In this document: positions 45,030-52,810 of the stretch, piece after piece
Numbering within the stretch: the stretch's first letter is position 1
How the letters are laid out: the number at the start of each line of letters is the position of its first letter
Made by a program: the position numbers and the translations under genes
Notes under the pieces: generated by a model
The model's input: the letters and a program-made list of their open reading frames with translations, nothing else
What the model was told of the DNA's origin: nothing
Databases searched by the model: none
Assembly (NCBI RefSeq): GCF_900113255.1
Contig: NZ_FOOR01000001.1
Coordinates: 496,001 to 560,000, forward strand
Source of the DNA: Novosphingobium sp. CF614
GTDB taxonomy: Bacteria; Pseudomonadota; Alphaproteobacteria; Sphingomonadales; Sphingomonadaceae
Reading direction: 5' to 3'
DNA length: 64,000 bases

Positions 45030-46922
45030 ATGCCCGTGATAGCGCGTGGCAATGCCATCCTTGCGCGCATTAACTCTATAATACAAAGTAGTTTGCATAT
45101 TGGGTCAGAGCATCGTCGCCGCCAGTTGGTCTGGGTGGGCGCGTATGTCGCGCTGTCGACGACGGCAACGGCTTTCGCTTTGGCACTGCCGTCGGCGGCA
45201 TGGGACGCCGCGACGCTCGGACTTGTCTTTCCCGGAGGCGGCTTCCTGCATTGGGCGGCGGGCGATCAGGCGTTGCTGGCAACAGCACTGTTTGTCGCCG
45301 CGTTGCTGACCTTCGCCTTCTCGCTGGCGCTTTGGCTCGCGACCGGCAACGCACTCGTGCCAGTTGCGACCTGGGGCACCGCCGCCTGGCTTTCCGCTGA
45401 GCCCGCCATGCTGGGGTTGGACGGCGCGCAGGTTGCAGGGCCATGGCCGCTGGCGATCGGTCCCGCCGTCTCGGCGCTGCTGATGATCGCCTGGCTGCTC
45501 CCGGCCGGGAAGTGCCCTCAGCCCGCATTGCGGCCGGCCGTGCCGATCGGCGTGATGCCGCGCCCAGTCGAGGTCAGCGAGATCTCGCTCGAAGACCTCA
45601 AGCGCATTCGGCTGCTGCTCGACCGCGCGCTCCAGCCGGCCGAGAGCTTCGACGGCTTTGAGCGGCGTGACCAGTTCCAGACCGCAGCGATGCGATACCA
45701 GGTCAACTTCGTCGGTTATGCACTGGCCATGGCCGGGCGGAACCATGCGCCCGCCGCCGATGCGCCTTTCTCGCAGGCGCAGGAACTGCTGCTGGCCAAG
45801 CTTGGCGACCGCCGTCTGTGGCGTTACTGGCAGCTCGAGAACGCCTGGGGCAATCTGCGGCTCGGCGCCGACCCGGTCACGCAGCAGAACATTATGTATA
45901 CGGGCTTCGGTGCGCTGCAGATGGCGCTCGGTGGCACCGACGACCTCGTCCTTCACGATCGCGGCGAGGAATGGCGCCGCTACCGGCTGGACCAGATCGC
46001 GGCGCTTCTCGAGGCCCAGTATCGCGGCTCGCCCTATGGGCTGCTGAGCTGCGAGCCGCACTGGATCTATCCGCTGTGCAACCTCATAACGATGGCCGGG
46101 ATCAAGGCTGCCGATGCGCGGCTCGGCACCATGCGCTGGGATGGCCTCGCCGACGCCTTTCTGACCAGCCTGGAGCGCGAAGGCATGACGCAGGGTGGCG
46201 ATTTCATCGCCTTCCGCTCGGCGCTGACAGGCTTCTCGCCGCTGGCGCCCGGGGGCATCGTCATGCAGGCATTCCCTTGTCTGTTCCTCAATGCCCTGTC
46301 GCCCGAACGGGCACAGGCGCACTGGTACCGGGTGCGGCGCCGGCTCGACACGGGCTCGTGGAAGCGACTGTTCTGGCCGATCGACACCGGCAACTACGGC
46401 TTCAGCCGCGCGTCGAGCTATGCCGCGACCGCAGCGGCAGCGGTCGAAATGGGCGACCGCGCGGTGGCCGAAGAATGCCTGCGCCGGCTCGATGCGGAAT
46501 GCCGCTCGCACGAGATCGATGGCGCGATCCATCGCAGCCGCGCCTCTCTCTGGGCGCATGCGCTTGAGATCATGGCGCGCATCGGGCGGAGGGACGGGCT
46601 GCGCGATGCCGTCGCCGGAATTCCTGCCGCGAATGGGCCGCGGCTGACCCGCCTGTCGTGTCCCAAAGCGCTCGTCACCCGGGCCGTGTCGGACGGTGCG
46701 GGGATCGACCTCGTTCTCCAGCCTGGCGGCGGAGCGCCCAGACCGGCCATCGAGCTCGGCGGGCTGCGGCCTGGCGCCCACTACAGCACGGGCTTCTCAC
46801 GCTGGCCGCTGCTCAAGGCCGACCATGAGGGGCGCGGCGTACTGCGCGTGCCGCTAGCGGCGCGCACGTCGCTGTCGATCCAGCTGTTCCGATCGGAGGA
46901 ATGCAGATGGTTTGCTGCGTGA
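45030..46922 (+). CDS. Membrane-anchored linalool dehydratase/isomerase-like protein
   Basis: About 630 residues. Several membrane helices fill the first ~170 residues (VWVGAYVALSTTATAFALAL, ALFVAALLTFAFSLALWLA, ALLMIAWLLPAG). The rest resembles linalool dehydratase/isomerase (Ldi) of Castellaniella, an alpha/alpha barrel: LGADPVTQQNIMYTGFGAL matches its TDPIEKENIMYKGHLNL, and LLSCEPHWIYPLCN matches its VCEPDNYFVQCN. The two Ldi-type cysteines are Cys341 and Cys350, nine apart as in Ldi; the Ldi histidine after the MYxG motif is Phe here. The start is unsure: ATG 45030 is coupled to the regulator, but operator O2 lies within the first 20 codons, so TTG 45126 or GTG 45135 is possible. Confidence 0.8.
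   Translation: MPVIARGNAILARINSIIQSSLHIGSEHRRRQLVWVGAYVALSTTATAFALALPSAAWDAATLGLVFPGGGFLHWAAGDQALLATALFVAALLTFAFSLALWLATGNALVPVATWGTAAWLSAEPAMLGLDGAQVAGPWPLAIGPAVSALLMIAWLLPAGKCPQPALRPAVPIGVMPRPVEVSEISLEDLKRIRLLLDRALQPAESFDGFERRDQFQTAAMRYQVNFVGYALAMAGRNHAPAADAPFSQAQELLLAKLGDRRLWRYWQLENAWGNLRLGADPVTQQNIMYTGFGALQMALGGTDDLVLHDRGEEWRRYRLDQIAALLEAQYRGSPYGLLSCEPHWIYPLCNLITMAGIKAADARLGTMRWDGLADAFLTSLEREGMTQGGDFIAFRSALTGFSPLAPGGIVMQAFPCLFLNALSPERAQAHWYRVRRRLDTGSWKRLFWPIDTGNYGFSRASSYAATAAAAVEMGDRAVAEECLRRLDAECRSHEIDGAIHRSRASLWAHALEIMARIGRRDGLRDAVAGIPAANGPRLTRLSCPKALVTRAVSDGAGIDLVLQPGGGAPRPAIELGGLRPGAHYSTGFSRWPLLKADHEGRGVLRVPLAARTSLSIQLFRSEECRWFAA
45073..45089 (+). promoter_or_regulatory. Operator-like palindrome O2 at the start of the Ldi-like gene
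   Basis: ACTCTATAATACAAAGT resembles O1 (44049-44065), with 2 mismatches between its half-sites. The likeness to O1 continues for about 20 bases (AGTTTGCATATTGGGTCA here, AATTTGCGTATGCGATCA at O1). This suggests a second promoter controlled by the same regulator, driving the Ldi-like, DgkA-like and BchE-like genes. Confidence 0.6.
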
Positions 46923-47401
46923 CGCTCGCCGCCTTGTTCGGGCTGATCTTGCGGCCGATGCTGGGCTGGGGTGCGAGCCCGCTTGCCTGGCGCCCCGCAG
47001 TGCAATCGACGCGAGCCAGGAACCGCCTGGCGAGCTTTGGCCATGCCTTCGCCGGGATCGGCTTCCTCGTACGCAACGAGGCCAACATGCGCATCCACCT
47101 TGGAGTGGCGGCGGCGGTGATCATCGCAGGCGTATGGTTTCGCATCGACCCCGCAGGATGGCGCTGGCTGGTTATCGCTATGGCTCTGGTGCCCGTAGCC
47201 GAGGCGCTCAACACCGGTGTGGAGCAAGCCTGCAACGCCGTCACGCGCGAACGCCGCCCGGAGATCAAGGCGGCGAAGGACGTCGCCGCCGCAGGCGTGC
47301 TGATCGCCGCGATTGCCGCCGCGCTGATCGGCGCCAGCGTCTTCGTCCCTGCTCTGATCGAACTGTCAGTGGCCCCGCCCATCTGTGGAGGAGAGTTCTG
47401 A
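46907..47401 (+). CDS. DgkA-type prokaryotic diacylglycerol/isoprenol kinase
   Basis: A 164-residue kinase with three to four membrane helices. Key motifs are AFAGIGFLVRNEANMRIHLG, the catalytic-type VAEALNTGVEQACN (compare E-x-x-N-T-A-I-E) and EIKAAKDVAAAGVLIAA. Family members phosphorylate diacylglycerol or undecaprenol with ATP in the inner membrane. An N-terminal extra helix precedes the core. ATG 46907 is chosen because GGAGGA lies six bases upstream; ATG 46901 is in frame. It overlaps the Ldi-like gene by 16 bases and the radical SAM gene by one. Confidence 0.88.
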   Translation: MVCCVTLAALFGLILRPMLGWGASPLAWRPAVQSTRARNRLASFGHAFAGIGFLVRNEANMRIHLGVAAAVIIAGVWFRIDPAGWRWLVIAMALVPVAEALNTGVEQACNAVTRERRPEIKAAKDVAAAGVLIAAIAAALIGASVFVPALIELSVAPPICGGEF

Positions 47402-48936
47402 TGCGCATCCTGCTCGTCAACGTACCTCATCCGGCGATCGGCAGCCGCATACCCAAGGAACAACTCCCGCCACTTGGCCTGCTGAGCATTGGTGGGCCGC
47501 TGATCGACGACGGCCATGAGGTCCGCCTGATCGATGGTGAGTTCGGGCCGATGCCGCTCGAGACCTTGGTTGCCCAGGCTGTTGAATACCGGCCGGACGC
47601 GGTCCTGTTTGGCCATTCGGGCTCGTCCTCGGGCCATCCTGTGATCGCTCGCTACGCGGCGATGATGCGGCGCAGCTTGCCAGGCAGCAAGATCGTCTAC
47701 GGCGGCGTCCATCCGACCTACTTCTGGCGCGAGATCCTGGCCGCCGAGCCTTGGCTTGATGCGATCGTGCGCGGCGAGGGCGAGGAGACGGTGCGCCGCC
47801 TGATCCAGGCTTTCGAGGAGAATGCGCCGCTCGACGCGATCGAGGGCCTGGCTTTTCACCGCGATGGCGTGCCTTTCGCCACGGCCGCGGCGCCGGTGAT
47901 CCGCAACCTCGACGACTACCGCATCGGCTGGGAGTTGATCGACCACGCGCGCTATTCCTACTGGGGCGGCAAGCGCGCGGTCGTGGTGCAGTTCTCGCGC
48001 GGATGCCCGCACCTATGCACCTATTGCGGCCAGCGCGGTTTCTGGACGCGTTGGCGGCACCGCGATCCTGTGCTCTTTGCGCGGGAGATCGCCTGGCTTC
48101 ACCGTGAGCACGGCGTGCAGGTATTCAACTTTGCCGATGAGAACCCCTCCGCGGGTCGCAAGCCCTGGAAGGCCTTTCTTGAGGCCTTGATCGCTGAGAA
48201 CATCGACGTGACGCTGGTCGGCTCCACGCGGGCCGACGACATTGTCCGCGATGCCGAATTCCTCCACCTCTACAAGCAGGCAGGGTTCGAGCGTTTCCTG
48301 ATGGGCATGGAGAACACCGACGAGGACACGCTGAGGCTTATCCGCAAGGGCGCCAAGACAAGTACCGACCGTGAGGCGATCCGTCTTCTGCGGCGACACA
48401 ATATTCTCTCGATGGCGACCTGGGTAGCGGGCTTTTCCGAGCAGACCGACCGCGACCTGTTTCGCGGGCTGAAGCAGTTGATTTCCTACGATCCAGACCA
48501 GATCCAGGCACTCTACGTCACCCCGCACCGCTGGACTCCTTATTTTCGTGAGGCAGAGGGTCGCGAAGTGGTCCAGGTCGACCAGACCAAATGGGACTAC
48601 AAGCACCAGGTGCTGGCGATGCAGTGCATGCCGCCCTGGCGGCTGTTCCTCTGGGTAAAATTCATCGAGGCTGCTTGCCAGCTCCGCCCGCGCGCACTCC
48701 TGCGCTGGCTGTGGCATCCCGAGCCCAAGATCCAGCATGCGATCCGTTGGTACTATCGCATGGGCCGCCGGGTCTGGTTCCACGAGATATTCTCGTTCCT
48801 ATTCCGCGACCACGCCCATCGCCGCCAATTCACCCTCGCCGAGTTCGTGGGGCAGGCGCAGGATGCAGAGGAAGAGGCGATGACGATCGGCAAGCGCCCG
48901 GCGACCATCGCTCGGCTGGCAGAACAGGTGGGCTAG
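47401..48936 (+). CDS. B12-binding domain radical SAM protein, BchE-like
   Basis: A 511-residue class B radical SAM protein. The N-terminal cobalamin-binding-type domain has PPLGLLSIGGPLIDDGHEV and IVYGGVHPTYFW, and the iron-sulfur motif is CPHLCTYC (Cys202, 206, 209). The C-terminal region (YVTPHRWTPYF, KWDYKHQVLA) resembles proteins annotated as Mg-protoporphyrin monomethyl ester anaerobic cyclase (BchE), but no other bacteriochlorophyll gene is present, so another ring or lipid oxidation or methylation is more likely. GGAGGAG precedes the ATG. It is fused in frame order to the DgkA-like gene through TGATG. Confidence 0.82.
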   Translation: MRILLVNVPHPAIGSRIPKEQLPPLGLLSIGGPLIDDGHEVRLIDGEFGPMPLETLVAQAVEYRPDAVLFGHSGSSSGHPVIARYAAMMRRSLPGSKIVYGGVHPTYFWREILAAEPWLDAIVRGEGEETVRRLIQAFEENAPLDAIEGLAFHRDGVPFATAAAPVIRNLDDYRIGWELIDHARYSYWGGKRAVVVQFSRGCPHLCTYCGQRGFWTRWRHRDPVLFAREIAWLHREHGVQVFNFADENPSAGRKPWKAFLEALIAENIDVTLVGSTRADDIVRDAEFLHLYKQAGFERFLMGMENTDEDTLRLIRKGAKTSTDREAIRLLRRHNILSMATWVAGFSEQTDRDLFRGLKQLISYDPDQIQALYVTPHRWTPYFREAEGREVVQVDQTKWDYKHQVLAMQCMPPWRLFLWVKFIEAACQLRPRALLRWLWHPEPKIQHAIRWYYRMGRRVWFHEIFSFLFRDHAHRRQFTLAEFVGQAQDAEEEAMTIGKRPATIARLAEQVG

Positions 48937-48941
48937 GGGCA

Positions 48942-49352
48942 ATGAACGAACGCATGCGACTGGTCCGTTATGCGGTACTCGCAGCCAACCGCCGTCACTT
49001 TGAAATCCTCTTCTTTGCGGTGGCGGCCTTCTCGTCGACCTATGCTTTGGCCGTTGGGATCGCGTTGTTTTGGATGGTGCCAGAATTGCCTACCATGCCA
49101 CAACTCGCAGCCGGCGGTATTTTGAATGCGGGCGGCCTCGTCGCACATCGGTTACTGCGAAGGGAGCGATCCTGTCTCGACAGCATGCGCAAGTGCTGGA
49201 ACGCCGCTTCCGGCGATGTGTCGGCATCGAACGACGCGTCGTTCAGGCCCGGGGCTATGGCTATAATTGTGGTTGGATTGCATCTGCTCGGCACTGTGCT
49301 GCTCGCGTGGATGTTCGGGCAAACGATGCTCCAATGGCGTTCCCCGGCTTAG
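48942..49352 (+). CDS. Small three-helix membrane protein, unknown function
   Basis: A 136-residue protein. Basic N-terminus (MNERMRLVRYAVLAANRRH), then membrane segments ILFFAVAAFSSTYALAVGIALFW, LAAGGILNAGGLVAHRLL and AIIVVGLHLLGTVLLAWMF, with a polar stretch between. No family is recognised. It follows the radical SAM gene by five bases and has AGGGG close to the ATG, so it is probably the last gene of that operon. Confidence 0.68.
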   Translation: MNERMRLVRYAVLAANRRHFEILFFAVAAFSSTYALAVGIALFWMVPELPTMPQLAAGGILNAGGLVAHRLLRRERSCLDSMRKCWNAASGDVSASNDASFRPGAMAIIVVGLHLLGTVLLAWMFGQTMLQWRSPA

Positions 49353-49568
49353 GTCGCCTGAAAAGCGGTCGTTCCCGGCGCCAAATCGGCTCCCTGAAAC
49401 CCGCCGTTGGTTCACGTGTCGCGAGCGCGTGGCGAAAGGCAGGAATCAGGCGGCCAAATCGACCGGTGGATCGACGCCTTTGTTGGGGGAAGCGGCCGTT
49501 CCCGATTCAGTTCGCAAGGCCGTGTTTCGAGGTGGCAAGCGGACTTCATTCGAGCCATAAGGAGTGGC

Positions 49569-49865
49569 ATGCAGCAGAACCCTGAATACCTGCAAAATCA
49601 GAGCCGTCGCTTGCATGCGCGGTACCGCCGCAACCGAACATTGATCAACGTTTTTACGTCGATCTGGATCATCGTGTTTACGCTACTATTCTGCGGTGCT
49701 GTGCTTGATTGGATTGTAGGCGCGCATTGGGGCCTCGAAAGTCAGATGCTCGATTTCCTTGCGTTCGCGGCGTTCGGTGCTCTCGTCTGGTGCTTTCAAA
49801 CTCTGATAGCCAACCTGGGTTTGGCCTACCTTCGTCACACGTACGGCTCCGATCCAAACGACTGA
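49569..49865 (+). CDS. Small two-helix membrane protein, unknown function
   Basis: A 98-residue protein with a basic N-terminus (QNQSRRLHARYRRNR) and two membrane helices (FTSIWIIVFTLLFCGAVLDWI and MLDFLAFAAFGALVWCFQTLI). AAGGAG five bases before the ATG supports the start. No family is recognised. It stands alone between two blocks of degenerate repeats. Confidence 0.65.
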   Translation: MQQNPEYLQNQSRRLHARYRRNRTLINVFTSIWIIVFTLLFCGAVLDWIVGAHWGLESQMLDFLAFAAFGALVWCFQTLIANLGLAYLRHTYGSDPND

Positions 49866-50236
49866 AGTCACCGGCAGATTGGAGTGGCTGCTTAGTTGGC
49901 GCATCCGGAAAGGCTGGTTCCCGGTTAAAAGATTGAAATGCTGCCCTTCGCTTGCGGCATGGATGGGCCGACGGGAGCCGCCAACTTTGCTGCCGTTCCT
50001 ACCATCTGATCTAGTTGTCGAAAGCTGCCTTCCATTCATGGCTGTGTCGGCTCATCGGAATGGCCGATCACCTGCGACCTTGCCTGTCATTTCCTACCAT
50101 TGCCAAGCGGTGAGGCAGAGATTTTAGGAGACTGCCTTGGCGCTTTTCGCTTCGCAGATTAAGTCAACTACAAAGGGGAAGGCGTCTGGCGCATGGAACT
50201 GACCGCATTTGTTCAAAAGAGGATTGGAGTGCAGGC
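49866..50236. other. Degenerate intergenic DNA between the cluster and the IS66 element
   Basis: No gene is seen in 371 bases. Short motifs such as AAGCTGCCTTCCATTC and AAGGCTGGTTCCCGG recall the AAGCGGxCxTTC-type blocks at 49360-49520 and near 44010. These look like remnants of a dispersed sphingomonad repeat. Confidence 0.55.
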
Positions 50237-50464
50237 ATGACGGCTGCCCAGGAACTTTTCGCGATTGCGGATCGCTTGGATGAGGCCAGCCGCTCCCCTG
50301 ATCTTGAGGCGGCAGGGCCAGCGCTTGAGCGGCTGGATGAATGCGCTGCCGCTGTTGGTCGGGCATTCTCAGGCTCTTGGCTGGGGTATCATGCGAGGGT
50401 CTATTGGGAAGGGATCGACTGGCGCAGGCCGTCATGGGGTGAACCACCAGCCCGCGTCGGCTGA
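50237..50464 (+). pseudogene. 5' fragment of a gene cut off by the IS66 element
   Basis: A 75-residue reading, MTAAQELFAIADRLDEASRS through AFSGSWLGYHARVYWEG. The end of that stretch resembles the N-terminal part of longer hypothetical proteins with a GSWLGYHARVYY-like motif, recalled from general knowledge. The reading runs into the IS left end near 50439 and stops, so it is probably truncated. The remainder is not found on the far side of the element. Confidence 0.55.
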
Positions 50465-50527
50465 TTGATCGGCCTCTTATCCTGTTATTTTTCTGGCGGT
50501 TTTGCGCCATTTCTGGTAGCAAAAGGC

Positions 50528-52158
50528 ATGTCGGCGTCGACCATATCCCTGCCGGATGACACCATTGCGCTCAAGGCGCTGGTGGCCGAATTGGAGGCGC
50601 GTAACGCAGCCCTCTCGGCTACGGTAAAGGTCTTTGAAGAGCAAGTCGCCAACCTTCAGTTGCGTATCGCCAGGCTGCGCAGGAGGCCTTCGGCAAGACC
50701 TCGGAAAAGGTCGAACGAGAAATCGAGCAGCTGGAACTGGCGCTTGAGGATTTGTTGGTCGCCAAGGCGGAAACCGAAGAGACGCCTCTGAACGAAGACG
50801 GCAACGGGGATTCGCCGGCCGGTACCTCTGCTGTGCCAGAGCCGGCACCGCGCCGCCGACCCCACGTCTCCGGGCAGACGCCGCGCGAACGCCGTAAACT
50901 CGATCCGGGAGCGACGTGCTCCGAGTGTGGTGGGCAGATGCGTGTCGTGGGCGAGGATGTAAGCGAAATGCTCGACATCATCGCAGCCCGGATAAGGGTA
51001 CTGCAGATCGCCCGGATCAAAAAATCCTGCCGCGTCTGCGCTAAAATGGCGCAGGTGCCTGCCCCGACCCGCCCGATCCCTGGCAGCATGGCGACAGCCT
51101 CGCTTCTGGCTTATATCCTGGTCTCCAAGTTCGATGACCATCTGCCGCTCTATCGGCTGAATGAGATTTTTGCCCGGATGGGCGCCGATATCCCCAATAC
51201 TACCCTCGTCGACTGGTGCGGCCGGGCCATGAAGCTACTGTTGCCGCTCATCGAGCGGATCGAGAGCCATGTTCTAGGCAGCGATCTCCTGCATGCTGAT
51301 GATACGCCGATCAAGGTGCTGGACCGGAGCCGGCGCGTGGCAACTCCGGGTCAAAGGCTTGGAAAGGGCGTGCGCAAATCACGCATATGGGTCTATGTTC
51401 TCGATCAGCGCCCATGGTCTGGGCAAGCGCCGCCTGGCGTCGCGTACAAGTTTGGCGGCGACTGGAAAGAGGAACACGTCCTGCGGCACTTGCGACACTC
51501 CCAGGGTATCCTGCAGGCCGATGCCTACAAGGGGTACGGCAAACTCTATACGCCGGACGTCAATGGCGCGGCGCGGTTCCGCGAGGCGGCATGCTGGGCG
51601 CATCTGCGCCGCGACTTCCATGACTTGTGGGTTGGCGAAAAGTCCGGCCTTGCCCGCGAGGCGCTCGATCGTATCGGTGCGATCTATCACGTCGAGAAGC
51701 AGATCGCGGGCAAAGGCGCGCACGTGCGTCTGGCCGCGCGGCAATCTCAAAGCAGACCTATGGTCGAAGCATTCCACGCCTGGGCACAGGCCCAGCTCGT
51801 TAAAATCCCGGCCAAGGGCGACCTGGCGAAGGCCTTCCGATACGCGCTCACGCGCTGGCCTGCCTTCTGCCTGTTCCTCGAAGATGGACGCGTCGCCATA
51901 GACAACAATCCTGCCGAACGCGCGCTCAACCCCATTGGAATCGGCAGGAAAAATTGGCTTTTTGCCGGTGCCGATACAGGCGCTGAAACCCTGGCGCGGG
52001 CCATGACGATCATCGAGACGGCAAAAATGAACGACCTTGATCCGCAGGCCTATCTCGCGGACGTGCTCGACCGCATCAACGACCACAAGATCAACCGGAT
52101 CGACGAATTGCTCCCATGGAACTGGGTGCCCTTGGCACCGCTGGCAAAGGCTGCCTGA
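50528..52158 (+). pseudogene. IS66 transposase TnpC with single-base frameshift
   Basis: The N-terminal part (MSASTISLPDDTIALKALV to [10 protein letters not shown]) and the rest ([20 protein letters not shown] onward) are in different frames. One base seems lost near 50681-50687, where AGGAGGCC stands for an expected AGGCAGGCC (LRRQAFGK). Downstream everything is intact: the zinc-finger region with CSECGG, the DDE parts [11 protein letters not shown] and [33 protein letters not shown] and the C-terminal [10 protein letters not shown]. It is probably inactive unless ribosomes shift frame there. Confidence 0.85.
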
Positions 52159-52454
52159 TGGCTGTGGTATCCCACGTCTTTATGCTCGATTACGTCGCCA
52201 GCATGCTGGGCGAACACCCGGATCTGATCGACGCCATCCTCAGCAATCCTGACAATCTCACATACGGTTCGATTATCACTGTCTCTTCCGGCCCGGAGGA
52301 ATACCGCACCGCGATCACCGCCGACGCCATCGACGAACTGCGCGATCTCATTGCCGATAACCGCCGCTCACCTGAAGAATGGGAGTTCTTCCTCGATAAC
52401 GTCATCTACGACCAGGAAACCCTTGAAATCGTCAAGAACCATACGGCCCGGTAA
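52158..52454 (+). CDS. Small acidic protein within the IS66 element
   Basis: A 98-residue acidic protein (VVSHVFMLDYVASMLGEHPD and EEWEFFLDNVIYDQ), coupled to the transposase by TGATG and ending 15 bases before the element's right end. It is therefore a passenger of the IS. No domain is recognised; I think similar proteins follow IS66 transposases in other sphingomonads. Confidence 0.7.
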   Translation: MAVVSHVFMLDYVASMLGEHPDLIDAILSNPDNLTYGSIITVSSGPEEYRTAITADAIDELRDLIADNRRSPEEWEFFLDNVIYDQETLEIVKNHTAR

Positions 52455-52469
52455 CAATCGGGCGGTTAC

Positions 52470-52685
52470 AAAGCAGTCACCAAGCCCAAGACTACGTTCG
52501 AAGCGGCGGCACGGGCTTGGCATGAGAACAGATTGGCCTCGCTCGATCCCGGCCATGCAGCTCGGCTGCTGACCCGGCTTGAGCGTGACGCTATCCCCGC
52601 GTTCGGGGATCGTGATCTGCGCGCGATTACCAGCGCCGACGTTCTGGCGATGATGCCCTGCGCGAAGACGTCAGCCGCGCGATGA
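52470..52685 (+). pseudogene. Tyrosine integrase fragment (P4-type)
   Basis: Directly after the IS right end, one frame reads KAVTKPKTTFEAAARAWHEN, then RLASLDPGHAARLLTRLERD and LRAITSADVLAMM before diverging and stopping. This matches the core-binding (arm/SAM-like) region of P4-type phage integrases (TFEAAAREWHANR...). The start and the whole catalytic C-terminal domain are missing. It marks a former integrative element, broken by the IS on the left. A short unrelated minus-strand reading (LIDLIANDQLSLEAARALML, near 52740) overlaps the right end. Confidence 0.75.
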
Positions 52686-52810
52686 TCGAGCATGAGTGCG
52701 CGCGCGGCCTCGAGCGATAGCTGATCATTCGCGATCAGGTCGATCAGCGCGGGAGCAGGCGCGGAAAGGCATGGCCTTGGTGCGAAACTCATGGAGCAAT
52801 ACCGTCGGGG

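Larger units (their letters stand above)
50439..52469 (+). mobile_element. IS66-family (ISBst12-like) insertion sequence
   Basis: It contains one transposase gene of the tnpC type and no tnpA or tnpB, as in the ISBst12 subgroup. The right end reads GGGCGGTTAC (ending 52469). The left end is less certain: GTGAACCACCAGCCCG from 50439 is a poor inverted match. The bases flanking the proposed ends (GTCATGGG and AAAGCAGT) are not duplicated, so the element has probably undergone a deletion or rearrangement. Confidence 0.7.

Noticed and set aside
47401..48936. Bacteriochlorophyll synthesis by the BchE-like protein
   Set aside because: No other bch, puf or crt gene is present, so only family resemblance is claimed.
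52680..52792. Minus-strand fragment LIDLIANDQLSLEAARALML as a ParB-like remnant
   Set aside because: Too short to assign; partly overlaps the integrase remnant.
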